NCBI RefSeq assembly: GCF_001679785.1
Contig: NZ_CP016286.1
Coordinates: forward strand, 1,922,001 to 1,986,000
From: Rhizobium leguminosarum
GTDB taxonomy: Bacteria; Pseudomonadota; Alphaproteobacteria; Rhizobiales; Rhizobiaceae
Reading direction: 5' to 3'
Length of the DNA stretch: 64,000 bases
The translations under genes and the position numbers were made by a program. The notes beneath the pieces are model-generated. The model made no database searches. It was not told where the DNA came from and was given only the letters and a program-made list of their open reading frames with translations. This document shows positions 18,231 through 27,327 of this stretch, in pieces. The number at the start of each line of letters is the position of its first letter. Position 1 is the first letter of the stretch.

Positions 18231-18521
18231 TTACCCCTTTTTTGGGACGTCGTCCTCGGCTGGGTCCTCACCAGTCCGACCGGAAGGGGTACGCCAGCGC
18301 ACGCCCACTCCATAGGCCGTGGTCGCACCGGTGAATTCCACCCCCTGATCCTCCAAGGCTCTCACAACGCTTGTAAGCGTTTCCAACATGACGTTCTGGC
18401 CCTCTTCGACACGGAGGAGTGTATGGCGCGATACCCCTGCTGCCTGAGCCAACTGGCTTTGTTTCCAGCCAACTAATGCCCGGCCCGCACGCAATATCTC
18501 TGGTGGATAATTAATCGCCAT
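18231..18521 (-). CDS. XRE-family transcriptional regulator
   Basis: A 96-residue protein with an XRE/Cro-type helix-turn-helix (residues ~8-65): LRAGRALVGWKQSQLAQAAGV, SRHTLLRVEEGQNV, then LTSVVRALEDQGVEF. The C-terminal ~30 residues are polar and probably disordered. It is transcribed away from the DUF6634/AAA-protease operon, with a 13-base inverted repeat between the two (18547-18590), and so is its likely regulator. The TniQ-like gene lies downstream on the same strand. Confidence 0.85.
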   Translation of the reverse strand: MAINYPPEILRAGRALVGWKQSQLAQAAGVSRHTLLRVEEGQNVMLETLTSVVRALEDQGVEFTGATTAYGVGVRWRTPSGRTGEDPAEDDVPKKG

Positions 18522-18546
18522 ACAGCGAAAAACGCACCTTATCGAA

Positions 18547-18590
18547 AAATGTCAACATTAGCGACTTAATGTAGCACAATGTTGACATTT
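18547..18590. promoter_or_regulatory. Divergent control region with 13-base inverted repeat
   Basis: AAATGTCAACATT (18547-18559) and AATGTTGACATTT (18578-18590) are perfect complements separated by 18 bases. Each arm contains TTGACA facing outward, one per strand, so both divergent -35 elements lie inside the repeat. A dimer of dimers bound here would block both promoters. The -10 elements are not clear. The XRE protein beside it is the obvious candidate binder. Confidence 0.6.
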
Positions 18591-18666
18591 AGTTGCGTTT
18601 ATTTAACAAGAAGTAGCAACGATTCTTTTCGCAGCGATTCAAATCAGAATCACCACGAGGTATTTC

Positions 18667-18987
18667 ATGGCTAACTCGGCTTCCCCTCCAATTCCGTCCC
18701 CGCAGGAAATGATTGACGCCTACCGTCGGCTTGCTGACGACCTTGAAAGGTTTGCGGTGCTGGGTCCGAAATCCATCGTATCCAGCGCCACCATTTCGGA
18801 CTGGGTCATCGCCAAGAGAGCCGTGCCTGTTCTTGTGGGGACCATCACCGGCCATCCGAACATTAAGAGCGGGAACGCCGGGTTTACTACCGAGATCGTC
18901 TTCTGGGATGAAAGGCAGAACCTCGCCAGGACTTTCAACCGCTGGTATCGCCTAGGACGTCCTCTTGAAGGAGGGCCCAACCAATGA
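18667..18987 (+). CDS. Small DUF6634-like protein upstream of the AAA protease
   Basis: A 106-residue soluble protein. Its end, NLARTFNRWYRLGRPLEGG, and the middle VGTITGHPNIKSGNAGFTTE resemble the rhizobial DUF6634 family as I remember it; the match is tentative. There is no signal peptide or membrane segment. Its stop overlaps the start of the AAA protease by four bases (ATGA), so the two proteins are co-translated and probably act together, for example as adaptor, substrate or antidote. Function unknown. Confidence 0.65.
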   Translation: MANSASPPIPSPQEMIDAYRRLADDLERFAVLGPKSIVSSATISDWVIAKRAVPVLVGTITGHPNIKSGNAGFTTEIVFWDERQNLARTFNRWYRLGRPLEGGPNQ

Positions 18988-21020
18988 AACCCCACACCCA
19001 GGACATGCTCGATGCCGCGATAGAGAACCTTCTAACAGCCACTACCGAAGTCCGTGTAGCGATCTCCAAATTTCCTGCCGAACTTAGCCGACGAGCCGCC
19101 CCAACTGCCCTGGCCAGCAGCCCGCGACGGTTTCTGGCTTTTTGCGCGTTCGTACGCCTGATGAAAAATCAGCAGCATTTCTTCACTTCCGAGACTTCAG
19201 TAATGGTGATCCAAGTTCCACGGGCTTGGCCGGTGGACGACTTCGACTATGTCGCAGAACTCGGCCTCAAGTCTGGAGGTCGCAGCTCCCTGCGGATTAA
19301 GGCTTTCTGCCATCCCCCAAGGACTAAAAAAGGGAATTGGGATTTCAGCCCTGGCGCATATCTGGACGCTCAGAAGGTAGTGGTCTTTCTCCCAAAGGGA
19401 GCGGAGCTGCACGCCGAGTTCAGGATAAGTGCAGACACGAACGTCGATTTGGAAATCCTTGATGATCGACATCTGGATAGCCTCGCTCGCCAACTGGACG
19501 TCGGCCCATTGTCCGAAGAATGCAAAGCACTTCTTCGCCAACAGGACCCGAGGTACTTAGATTCGATCTTCCGCAAAGGCCGCTCGGCACGGTCTGCGCT
19601 GGCAAGGGTCAAGGAATTATCATCAAAAGCCAGCAGTTCCCGGCGGGTCCTTCCGCTTACAACGTATGGCGCAGCAGGGACGTGGGGCCTCGATCTAAAA
19701 CGCGATCTGGAACTCTGGCGGGCCGGTGCGCTTCACTGGGCCGATGTTGATAAAGGAGTTCTGCTGTACGGCCCGCCGGGTACCGGAAAATCCAGCTTTG
19801 CCGTATCCCTCGCGTCCGCGTGCGGCGCTCACTTGGTATCGGCCTCGCTTGCCAAATGGCAATCTCACGGTCATCTCGGCGACTTGTTGAAAGCGATGAG
19901 GATCGATTTCAATGAGGCGCGAGAATCCGCCCCGTCAATTCTATTCCTCGATGAATTCGATGCTTTTGGAGACCGCCGAAAATTCTCAGGAGATAATCAG
20001 CAGTATTGCAACGAGGTTGTAAACGCTTTGCTTGAAGCGCTCGATGGTACTGAAGGACGCGAAGGTGTTGTGGTGGTGGCAGCAACAAATCTGCCTGGAC
20101 GTCTTGATCCTGCCCTCATCCGTTCGGGTAGGATAGAGCAGCATATTGAACTCTCGCCACCGAATGCGGAAGAGCGAGCCTCAATCCTTCGTTTCTACCT
20201 TCCTGAGTTGGCAAATTGCCTTGAGATAAGCCAAGCAGCAAGAGCGCTTTCAGGAAAGACGGGTTCGGACTTGGAACTTGTTGCGCGGAAAGCGCGACAG
20301 CGTGCGCGCATTGCGAATAGGGATTTAAAAATTGAGGACCTTACTGAGCACATCTCCGAGCGCATAAAGTTGGTCGGAGCCGATCTCTGGCGAATATGCA
20401 TTCATGAGGCAGCGCACGCGTTGGTAGCGAAGGTACTGGAAGTGGGGACCGTCTCACGAATAGAGATTTTCGATCATACATCAGAAAACGAACGGTCACA
20501 TGAAACTCACGGAGCGACTTGGATCGATGAGCCGGTGACACCGTTTAAAACTGAGAGGTACTTCCGAGGTGACATCGCTGTGGGTCTCGCCGGTATGGCC
20601 GCCGAGGAGCTGATATTCGGCTACCGCTCGACTACTGCTGGAGGATCACCAAGGAGCGACGTTGCGAAGGCAACTGAACTAGCTTCGCAAATGGTCACGA
20701 GGTTCGGGTTGGGCAGACGCCTCTCGACGTTTCCCGAAGGAATTGACCAGTCGGAAGGGGCCTTGTTTTCAATAATTCCTGACCTTCGCGCTGATATCGA
20801 TCTCATTCTTGACGCGGAGTACAAGAGATCGAAGGAAATACTGGAGTCGCACCAGGAGGCGCTGATAAAAATCGCGGGCGCACTGAGGGACGAGAAATTC
20901 CTAGCGGGTGAGCGCCTTGCACAGCTGCTCAATCACCTATCCAGCGACGAAATTTCCGGATTTCAACAACTCTACCAAGGCAAACCAGGCCACCTAGTCC
21001 AACCGGGAACGTCGCCATGA
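18984..21020 (+). CDS. FtsH-like soluble AAA+ zinc metalloprotease
   Basis: A 678-residue protein. Residues ~1-240 are an unrecognised N-terminal domain. An AAA+ module follows, with Walker A GPPGTGKS (~263-270), Walker B ILFLDEFD (~317-324) and a conserved RSGRIEQHI box. A peptidase M41 domain comes next, with the zinc motif HEAAH (~474-478) and the third-ligand region GGSPRSDVAKATELASQMVTRFG. This is the FtsH protease layout, but no transmembrane helices are present, so it is predicted to be cytosolic. Its substrate is probably defined by the N-terminal domain or the small co-translated partner. The two tandem IS1182 copies begin 190 bases downstream. Confidence 0.85.
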   Translation: MKPHTQDMLDAAIENLLTATTEVRVAISKFPAELSRRAAPTALASSPRRFLAFCAFVRLMKNQQHFFTSETSVMVIQVPRAWPVDDFDYVAELGLKSGGRSSLRIKAFCHPPRTKKGNWDFSPGAYLDAQKVVVFLPKGAELHAEFRISADTNVDLEILDDRHLDSLARQLDVGPLSEECKALLRQQDPRYLDSIFRKGRSARSALARVKELSSKASSSRRVLPLTTYGAAGTWGLDLKRDLELWRAGALHWADVDKGVLLYGPPGTGKSSFAVSLASACGAHLVSASLAKWQSHGHLGDLLKAMRIDFNEARESAPSILFLDEFDAFGDRRKFSGDNQQYCNEVVNALLEALDGTEGREGVVVVAATNLPGRLDPALIRSGRIEQHIELSPPNAEERASILRFYLPELANCLEISQAARALSGKTGSDLELVARKARQRARIANRDLKIEDLTEHISERIKLVGADLWRICIHEAAHALVAKVLEVGTVSRIEIFDHTSENERSHETHGATWIDEPVTPFKTERYFRGDIAVGLAGMAAEELIFGYRSTTAGGSPRSDVAKATELASQMVTRFGLGRRLSTFPEGIDQSEGALFSIIPDLRADIDLILDAEYKRSKEILESHQEALIKIAGALRDEKFLAGERLAQLLNHLSSDEISGFQQLYQGKPGHLVQPGTSP

Positions 21021-21207
21021 TCTAAGGCTCAGCTGGAACCGGATTGAAAACGGCCTCGGATGACGCGCGCAATTTCACGGGCATCATCCAAAGTCATGTG
21101 CGGAAAGCCAGTGTCCCGCTGCCCTACCATCTGAAGGAGACAAGCACTTGCCGCCTCCAGTTGAGCATCCTCATGAGGAATCGCCGCTCTTAACGCAGCT
21201 AGGTTAG

Positions 21208-22866
21208 TTTCCGTCCATAAACGCTGGTTTTCTTGAGCTTGCAGCGCACTTGGGTTCCGCTTGGTGGCCGCTTTGAAGCCATGCGGTGTGGCTCATGGGT
21301 GCTAATTGCGGCGGCCAGGATTTCTGGTGGACATGCGCGCATTGGCAACTGCCGGCGTCACGCCGGTCCGGTTTTGGCTGGCGACATGGGATGTCAGGTC
21401 GGCCTGAGGCGGGCGAAGAGGGCGAGATTGTATGCGACCACCGAGGACCAGACATAAGCCTTGAAGTGGTCGAGCCCACGCCAGGTGCAGCGCCCCAAGC
21501 CGTAGGCGCGTTTGAGGCAGGAGATGCCGGCCTCGATGCCGGCGCGGAAGTTGCGCAGCTTGCGATAGACCCAGCGGCTCTTGACCATGTCTTCGATCCT
21601 GAGGCCGCACTTCTTGTGGAAGGCCATGTCGCAGATGCCCCAGGCTTTGGCTCGGCTCAAATTATCGCGGCTGGCATAGCCGCCGTCGGCCGCCGCCTGA
21701 CGCGGCGCCTCGCCCCAGATGCCGATGTGGCGTTCCAGCATCGGCAGCAAGCGCTCGCTGTCGGCCGGGTTGCCGGTTTCGACGACGAGGTCGAGGATCA
21801 GCCCGCTTGTGCCGGTGGTCAAATTGATCTTATGGCCATACTCGACGTCGCGGCTGCCTTTGACGATGATGTCGGCATGCGGCTCGAACAAACTGACCAG
21901 CTTGTCGCCAGCCGGCACCGCCTCGCCGGCCAGGACCCGCCGCTCGGTCTGGGCGATGATCCGTTCGATCAGCGGCTTATAGTGGCGGAGTTGGGCCTGC
22001 CAGAGTTCGACCGCCGGGCCCGCCGCCAAGGGCAGTTGCGCCGCCGCCTGTTCGAGATAGCTCAAGGTGGTGCGCGTGATCCTGAGCAGCGCGCGATAGT
22101 GCTGAACTCGTTTCGGACGACCGCGGGTAAATTGGATCGCCCGGGATCGCTTCTTCGCCGCGCGGCAGTGATCGTGCCATGAGATGGCGCTGCCCAAGGA
22201 AGCCGCCTGCTGCAACAGCCGCACCATCACCCGCACGCAGTCCCACAAAAGACTACTGTCGCTCGGTTCGTGCATCAGCGCCGAAGTGACGGTGCTGTCG
22301 ATGCGCACGACCTTGCCGCGTTCCACCTTGTCCTGCCGGGCGCTCGTCAACAGCACGCGATTGATCGCTTCAAAGGTCCCGGCCCGGATCGCGCTGATCG
22401 TCTTGTGCAAGACCGACTTCTTCGGGTTCCACCCCCACGGCAGCCGGGCAAAGGCCCGGAACGAGGCGGAATCTTCCAGATGAAAGGCCAACTCCTCATA
22501 ACTCAACTGACGGTGTTGTTTGAGCAGGGCGCAACGCAGCACGGCCTCCGCCGGCAGGCCCTCGCGGCCGGTCTCCTTGACGCCGTGGCGGCGCAGGTCC
22601 TGCGCTACCAGCCCGAGCAGATCACGATGCTCATCCAGCCATTGCGACATGGCTTTCAGCTCGCGGCCGATCTCGTGTTCGGCGAAAAGATCGAATATAT
22701 TGGCTTGGACGGTGCGTTCTTGGCGCATTGTCGGCTCCGGCGGTTGCGGGTTTGTCTTTAGAATCAATGGCTTGATCTAAAGTATACCTGAAACCGCCGG
22801 GCTTTGCCCGTCGCAATATCGCTATTCCTCCAATAATTTCAGTGGTTTACCGTTTGTGGACGGGCA
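21208..22866 (-). mobile_element. IS1182-family element, copy 1
   Basis: A 1659-base element with imperfect 16-base ends (TTTCCGTCCATAAACG at the left; complement of TGCCCGTCCACAAACG at the right; 13 of 16 match). It is preceded and followed by the nine-base CTAGGTTAG (21199-21207 and 22867-22875). The second copy starts immediately after the shared nine bases. It carries one transposase gene. Confidence 0.85.
21394..22728 (-). CDS. IS1182-family transposase, copy 1
   Basis: A transposase of 444 residues starting MRQERTVQANIFDLFAEHEI, supported by CGGAG six bases upstream. The core carries the DDE regions: VVRIDSTVTSALMHEP, DLVVETGNPADSERL and the final AADGGYASRDNL with a C-terminal helix set (FRAGIEAGISCLKRAYGL) containing the E. 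It differs from copy 2 by one residue (LLRITRT versus LVRITRT), from a G/C change at one position. Confidence 0.9.
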   Translation of the reverse strand: MRQERTVQANIFDLFAEHEIGRELKAMSQWLDEHRDLLGLVAQDLRRHGVKETGREGLPAEAVLRCALLKQHRQLSYEELAFHLEDSASFRAFARLPWGWNPKKSVLHKTISAIRAGTFEAINRVLLTSARQDKVERGKVVRIDSTVTSALMHEPSDSSLLWDCVRVMVRLLQQAASLGSAISWHDHCRAAKKRSRAIQFTRGRPKRVQHYRALLRITRTTLSYLEQAAAQLPLAAGPAVELWQAQLRHYKPLIERIIAQTERRVLAGEAVPAGDKLVSLFEPHADIIVKGSRDVEYGHKINLTTGTSGLILDLVVETGNPADSERLLPMLERHIGIWGEAPRQAAADGGYASRDNLSRAKAWGICDMAFHKKCGLRIEDMVKSRWVYRKLRNFRAGIEAGISCLKRAYGLGRCTWRGLDHFKAYVWSSVVAYNLALFARLRPT

Positions 22867-22875
22867 CTAGGTTAG

Positions 22876-24534
22876 TTTCCGTCCATAAACGCTGGTTTTC
22901 TTGAGCTTGCAGCGCACTTGGGTTCCGCTTGGTGGCCGCTTTGAAGCCATGCGGTGTGGCTCATGGGTGCTAATTGCGGCGGCCAGGATTTCTGGTGGAC
23001 ATGCGCGCATTGGCAACTGCCGGCGTCACGCCGGTCCGGTTTTGGCTGGCGACATGGGATGTCAGGTCGGCCTGAGGCGGGCGAAGAGGGCGAGATTGTA
23101 TGCGACCACCGAGGACCAGACATAAGCCTTGAAGTGGTCGAGCCCACGCCAGGTGCAGCGCCCCAAGCCGTAGGCGCGTTTGAGGCAGGAGATGCCGGCC
23201 TCGATGCCGGCGCGGAAGTTGCGCAGCTTGCGATAGACCCAGCGGCTCTTGACCATGTCTTCGATCCTGAGGCCGCACTTCTTGTGGAAGGCCATGTCGC
23301 AGATGCCCCAGGCTTTGGCTCGGCTCAAATTATCGCGGCTGGCATAGCCGCCGTCGGCCGCCGCCTGACGCGGCGCCTCGCCCCAGATGCCGATGTGGCG
23401 TTCCAGCATCGGCAGCAAGCGCTCGCTGTCGGCCGGGTTGCCGGTTTCGACGACGAGGTCGAGGATCAGCCCGCTTGTGCCGGTGGTCAAATTGATCTTA
23501 TGGCCATACTCGACGTCGCGGCTGCCTTTGACGATGATGTCGGCATGCGGCTCGAACAAACTGACCAGCTTGTCGCCAGCCGGCACCGCCTCGCCGGCCA
23601 GGACCCGCCGCTCGGTCTGGGCGATGATCCGTTCGATCAGCGGCTTATAGTGGCGGAGTTGGGCCTGCCAGAGTTCGACCGCCGGGCCCGCCGCCAAGGG
23701 CAGTTGCGCCGCCGCCTGTTCGAGATAGCTCAAGGTGGTGCGCGTGATCCTGACCAGCGCGCGATAGTGCTGAACTCGTTTCGGACGACCGCGGGTAAAT
23801 TGGATCGCCCGGGATCGCTTCTTCGCCGCGCGGCAGTGATCGTGCCATGAGATGGCGCTGCCCAAGGAAGCCGCCTGCTGCAACAGCCGCACCATCACCC
23901 GCACGCAGTCCCACAAAAGACTACTGTCGCTCGGTTCGTGCATCAGCGCCGAAGTGACGGTGCTGTCGATGCGCACGACCTTGCCGCGTTCCACCTTGTC
24001 CTGCCGGGCGCTCGTCAACAGCACGCGATTGATCGCTTCAAAGGTCCCGGCCCGGATCGCGCTGATCGTCTTGTGCAAGACCGACTTCTTCGGGTTCCAC
24101 CCCCACGGCAGCCGGGCAAAGGCCCGGAACGAGGCGGAATCTTCCAGATGAAAGGCCAACTCCTCATAACTCAACTGACGGTGTTGTTTGAGCAGGGCGC
24201 AACGCAGCACGGCCTCCGCCGGCAGGCCCTCGCGGCCGGTCTCCTTGACGCCGTGGCGGCGCAGGTCCTGCGCTACCAGCCCGAGCAGATCACGATGCTC
24301 ATCCAGCCATTGCGACATGGCTTTCAGCTCGCGGCCGATCTCGTGTTCGGCGAAAAGATCGAATATATTGGCTTGGACGGTGCGTTCTTGGCGCATTGTC
24401 GGCTCCGGCGGTTGCGGGTTTGTCTTTAGAATCAATGGCTTGATCTAAAGTATACCTGAAACCGCCGGGCTTTGCCCGTCGCAATATCGCTATTCCTCCA
24501 ATAATTTCAGTGGTTTACCGTTTGTGGACGGGCA
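22876..24534 (-). mobile_element. IS1182-family element, copy 2 (tandem)
   Basis: A second 1659-base copy in the same orientation, offset by exactly 1668 bases from copy 1 (element plus nine shared bases). It is flanked by CTAGGTTAG at 22867-22875 and 24535-24543. It is almost identical to copy 1. Confidence 0.85.
23062..24396 (-). CDS. IS1182-family transposase, copy 2
   Basis: A 444-residue transposase identical to copy 1 except for a valine in place of leucine in the stretch LVRITRTTLSYLEQ. All features noted for copy 1 are present and the frame is intact. The near identity means the duplication is recent, or has been kept uniform by recombination. Confidence 0.9.
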   Translation of the reverse strand: MRQERTVQANIFDLFAEHEIGRELKAMSQWLDEHRDLLGLVAQDLRRHGVKETGREGLPAEAVLRCALLKQHRQLSYEELAFHLEDSASFRAFARLPWGWNPKKSVLHKTISAIRAGTFEAINRVLLTSARQDKVERGKVVRIDSTVTSALMHEPSDSSLLWDCVRVMVRLLQQAASLGSAISWHDHCRAAKKRSRAIQFTRGRPKRVQHYRALVRITRTTLSYLEQAAAQLPLAAGPAVELWQAQLRHYKPLIERIIAQTERRVLAGEAVPAGDKLVSLFEPHADIIVKGSRDVEYGHKINLTTGTSGLILDLVVETGNPADSERLLPMLERHIGIWGEAPRQAAADGGYASRDNLSRAKAWGICDMAFHKKCGLRIEDMVKSRWVYRKLRNFRAGIEAGISCLKRAYGLGRCTWRGLDHFKAYVWSSVVAYNLALFARLRPT

Positions 24535-24636
24535 CTAGGTTAGGATTTTGGGGCATCATCTGAAATTTCGCACAGTCTCGGACCATTAAAGGATCGGGCG
24601 GAATTTCGTCGACGTCAACCAGCCACGATACGCCGC

Positions 24637-25134
24637 TTGTCGTTTAACAGACCCGGCCAAGCGATTTCTCGTCGGGCCGCTAACCTCGGCTCTTGGTTAT
24701 TTGGTCTCCGCGCCAAAGGCCAATTCTCAACGTTTATCACTTCGAGAGGAATGCGCCTTATGTGGCACGCTGCGATTTCAAAGTCGGGGTTCACTTCGCA
24801 AATCGGCGGTGACGACGACAAATTGGCGTCTGGTAAGTGGTTGGTTCCCATAGCCCTTGGCGATCCTGAAGGCATATGGCGGAAATTGGCGGAAGCTGCG
24901 GCTCATGGCGATCTGGCGGCTGTGAAGATTTCGTCAGCTAGGCTTGATGTGAAGCTCGGCCACCACCTCGTCTGTGCATACTGCAAAACTTCGCAGGAGA
25001 ATGACGTAAGTGAGACACTGACGAAGCTTCGTAACCTCGGAGCTACAGGCGACCTACGCTACAAGTCTGACCGAGCGACCCTGCAATGCCGCGACGAATA
25101 TCTATGGCATTCGACCGAATTGGAATCCATCTAG
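24637..25134 (+). CDS. Putative phosphothreonine-lyase-like (DUF1917) domain protein
   Basis: A protein of up to 165 residues. The second half (VKISSARLDVKLGHHLVCAYC, then VSETLTKLRNLGATGDLRYKSDRATLQ) resembles proteins annotated as putative phosphothreonine lyase domain/DUF1917, which share a lysine-histidine fold with OspF-type lyases; this is a memory-based match. The start is uncertain: MWHAAISKSGF (24760) is a credible later start, because the upstream part is basic and unlike the family. It is on its own between the tandem IS pair and a membrane gene pair. Confidence 0.55.
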   Translation: MSFNRPGQAISRRAANLGSWLFGLRAKGQFSTFITSRGMRLMWHAAISKSGFTSQIGGDDDKLASGKWLVPIALGDPEGIWRKLAEAAAHGDLAAVKISSARLDVKLGHHLVCAYCKTSQENDVSETLTKLRNLGATGDLRYKSDRATLQCRDEYLWHSTELESI

Positions 25135-25246
25135 CTGCCAAATCACGGTATGGCGCGCGCGCGTTATCTCGCGCCAGGTATTTGGTTCTTCCGAAAATCG
25201 ATCCTACGCCTATATTTCAATATTGATGTTTTCTCTTTGGTGGCAT

Positions 25247-25807
25247 TCAGTTCTGATTCTCTAGATGTATCGCCTGCATTGGCTGAATGATGCGCAAGTT
25301 ACTCTCTCCTTGCTTGTCAAAACCGATAGTATATTGACCACAATCTTTCAGTTGAGCCACGCTGTCGATGACTGCCGCCATCTGCGTCGGGTCCATGGCC
25401 TGCGCAACTATCTCGTTGTCGCTGGTGGTAAAGAATGTGGTGCCGACCGGCTCGTTGCCTTTGATTGCCTGTGCGACCTTCGTTTTGTCCCAACCATCCC
25501 ACGCATTGCCACAGTTTGCCACCAAAGGGTTCTCGTCAGGAGATGGCGCATTTTTGCATTTGTTTTTTGTGGGAAGCAGTTTGTTGCGGTCGAGCGAAAA
25601 CGATTCCCCGGAACAGGGCTTGAAGGTGACGAAATTTCCGGCGGTGGCTACAACAAAACCGATGACGCCTGACTCGTCCTTTATCTCATACGGTCCGTCG
25701 CCAACGACAATTTTTCTTCTCCCGGCGAGTTCAATATCGTCGCCAAATGACGGATGGGGCACCGCGAGAAGCACGATCAGACTAAGGCTGACAAATCTTC
25801 CGAACAT
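25247..25807 (-). CDS. Exported hypothetical protein
   Basis: A 186-residue protein with a clear signal peptide (MFGRFVSLSLIVLLAVPHPSFG). The mature part has four or five cysteines (KPCSGES, NKCKNAP, VANCGNAW, LKDCGQY) that probably form disulphides in the periplasm. The start at 25807 is chosen because it begins the signal peptide; the longer frame reads through the end of the upstream gene. It overlaps that membrane-protein gene by 26 bases, so the two are coupled. No family recognised. Confidence 0.6.
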   Translation of the reverse strand: MFGRFVSLSLIVLLAVPHPSFGDDIELAGRRKIVVGDGPYEIKDESGVIGFVVATAGNFVTFKPCSGESFSLDRNKLLPTKNKCKNAPSPDENPLVANCGNAWDGWDKTKVAQAIKGNEPVGTTFFTTSDNEIVAQAMDPTQMAAVIDSVAQLKDCGQYTIGFDKQGESNLRIIQPMQAIHLENQN

Positions 25808-26447
25808 TGATTTCCTCCCTGACCTTGTCTGCCGAATAAAGAATCTTTCCCTCATGGCTGACAGCAAAAAGCGTTCCCCTGTTACATTCATCGACATCAC
25901 TGCGACACATCAAAAATAGTTGGCTCGGCAAACCTATTATCTGGCGAAGACGTCGGCCGTCTCTGCAAGCGTTATATAATTTTGCTGCCGGATCGTCCTT
26001 TCGCGCGTCGAGTAGAGGCACTACCGACTGGGATTTGTCACCTTTCCAGACATTGTCGCTCATATCACGAGCGGCTGTCGTTGCCGCTGCCTTTACAACG
26101 AAAAGAAGGACGACAACCAGAACCAGAGCGACAAGACCAAGTGACGCAGCCAGGCTGCGCAATATCTTCGCATCTTCCTTCACGTTGAATTCGAGCAAAA
26201 AACCCGTAAAGCCAAGGAGGACGATGGCGGCTATCGCGAAAATAACAGAACAAGACTGAAGTGGCACAAACGCATAGACGAGTACAGTTGTGAAGCTGAC
26301 GTCGAACTGGGTCGCGTCAATCCCAAACTGGCCGAGATAAGATGTCAGATAGGCCCAACCACTGAAATAGATCAAGGCCACCGGCAGGGCGGCAATGAAG
26401 GCGTCCACCAACGCTGCTCTAACCGCCCCCACTTGTGGCCCCCACAC
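25782..26447 (-). CDS. Membrane protein of unknown function
   Basis: A 221-residue protein with about four transmembrane segments in the first 125 residues (VDAFIAALPVALIYFSGWAY; TTVLVYAFVPLQSCSVIFAI; then two more) and a soluble C-terminal domain of about 95 residues, probably extracytoplasmic, containing CRDGRR, LMCRSDVDECNRG and KICQP. It is the first gene of a pair with the exported protein at 25247-25807. I do not recognise the family; the paired cysteine-containing domains suggest that the two products may interact. Confidence 0.6.
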   Translation of the reverse strand: MWGPQVGAVRAALVDAFIAALPVALIYFSGWAYLTSYLGQFGIDATQFDVSFTTVLVYAFVPLQSCSVIFAIAAIVLLGFTGFLLEFNVKEDAKILRSLAASLGLVALVLVVVLLFVVKAAATTAARDMSDNVWKGDKSQSVVPLLDARKDDPAAKLYNACRDGRRLRQIIGLPSQLFLMCRSDVDECNRGTLFAVSHEGKILYSADKVREEINVRKICQP

Positions 26448-26602
26448 CTGATAGTTCAGCCGAACCTTCTAGAAGCGTAGGTCGGCACGGTCCCTCGCCT
26501 ACGTGTACTTCCCCCCGAAGTTCATGTCCAGATTGCTTCTGGCATGGCGCAGGCCCAGTTATCACGCCTGTGCGCGTTAAACCGATGCAGCGAGGAGTCC
26601 GG

Positions 26603-27118
26603 TCATTCGATAAACCGCATCATATAAACGGATGCCGTCATATTGCCCCACGGATCAACAAAATGACGAGGCACTGTCCCAACCTCTTGCCATCCAAGGC
26701 GTCGATAAAGGCGTTCCCCCGCCCCTCCCTGCGCCGTATCGAGCAAAAGAAGTGAACGCTTGTATTTGGTGGCCTGTCGTTCGACTTCGTGCATCAAAGC
26801 TTCGCCGATCCCTTGATTTCGGCGAGTGCTGTTGACGATGAGTTTATAGACTTCACCCCGATGCGGAGCGTTTGGCTCCGGCGACAAATATAGCTGGACC
26901 GTACCGACAAGTTTGTTCTCGACCGACGCGCAGATCAATAAGCGTTCTCCAGCGACGACCGAGATTGCCACATCGTGCCAGTAGTGCTCGACCGCGTTCA
27001 TGTCTAATGGCAGGATATGGCCGACCAACGCGCCCTGATTGACCGCGTCGACCAACAGGCCCGACAATTGCTTAAGGTGCAGCGAGATGTCGGCCCGGTC
27101 AAAAACCTCGATTTTCAT
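26603..27118 (-). CDS. GNAT-family N-acetyltransferase
   Basis: A 171-residue GNAT protein. The acetyl-CoA pocket is seen in GEVYKLIVNSTRRNQGIGEALMHEVE (the R/Q-x-x-G-x-G/A motif as RRNQGIGEA), and the C-terminal strand in ERLYRRLGWQEVGTVP. The start at 27118 (MKIEVFDRADIS) fits the family; the longer frame adds an unrelated 15 residues. Resembles tabtoxin-resistance or aminoglycoside-like small acetyltransferases, but the substrate cannot be told. It stands alone. Confidence 0.8.
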   Translation of the reverse strand: MKIEVFDRADISLHLKQLSGLLVDAVNQGALVGHILPLDMNAVEHYWHDVAISVVAGERLLICASVENKLVGTVQLYLSPEPNAPHRGEVYKLIVNSTRRNQGIGEALMHEVERQATKYKRSLLLLDTAQGGAGERLYRRLGWQEVGTVPRHFVDPWGNMTASVYMMRFIE

Positions 27119-27327
27119 GCGCCACTCACATCTAAAAAGCGCATGCAACAACCCTCGCGACAACTTTGGAATACGTCAACCGTGGGCGATTTCTGGTCCT
27201 GTCTAGCAATGCCATCAATGACGCCTTTCGGCCCAACGCAAGCTTTTGACATAGTCCGACCGAAACTTCCTTGCCGCCCTTATGCGCGGAAGCTAGGTTA
27301 CCGCCTTTAGTGACATCTGGAGGCCAT

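Larger units (their letters stand above)
21029..24586 (-). pseudogene. Small ORF (about 73 codons) split by tandem IS1182 copies
   Basis: Joining 24544-24586 to 21029-21207 on the minus strand (removing both insertion sequences and the extra target copies) gives one open frame. It starts ATG at 24586, reads MMPQNPNLAALRAAIPHEDA across the junction, and ends ARVIRGRFQSGSS before TGA. The product would be a small soluble helical protein of unknown function. The frame is open further upstream to a TAA, so the true start may lie before 24586. It converges on the AAA protease gene. Restoration of the frame at the exact junction is suggestive, not proof, of a real gene. Confidence 0.45.

Noticed and set aside
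13522..24534. Composite transposon bounded by insertion sequences
   Set aside because: The elements are of different families (IS481, IS630, IS1182) with their own target duplications, so they are separate insertions rather than one unit.
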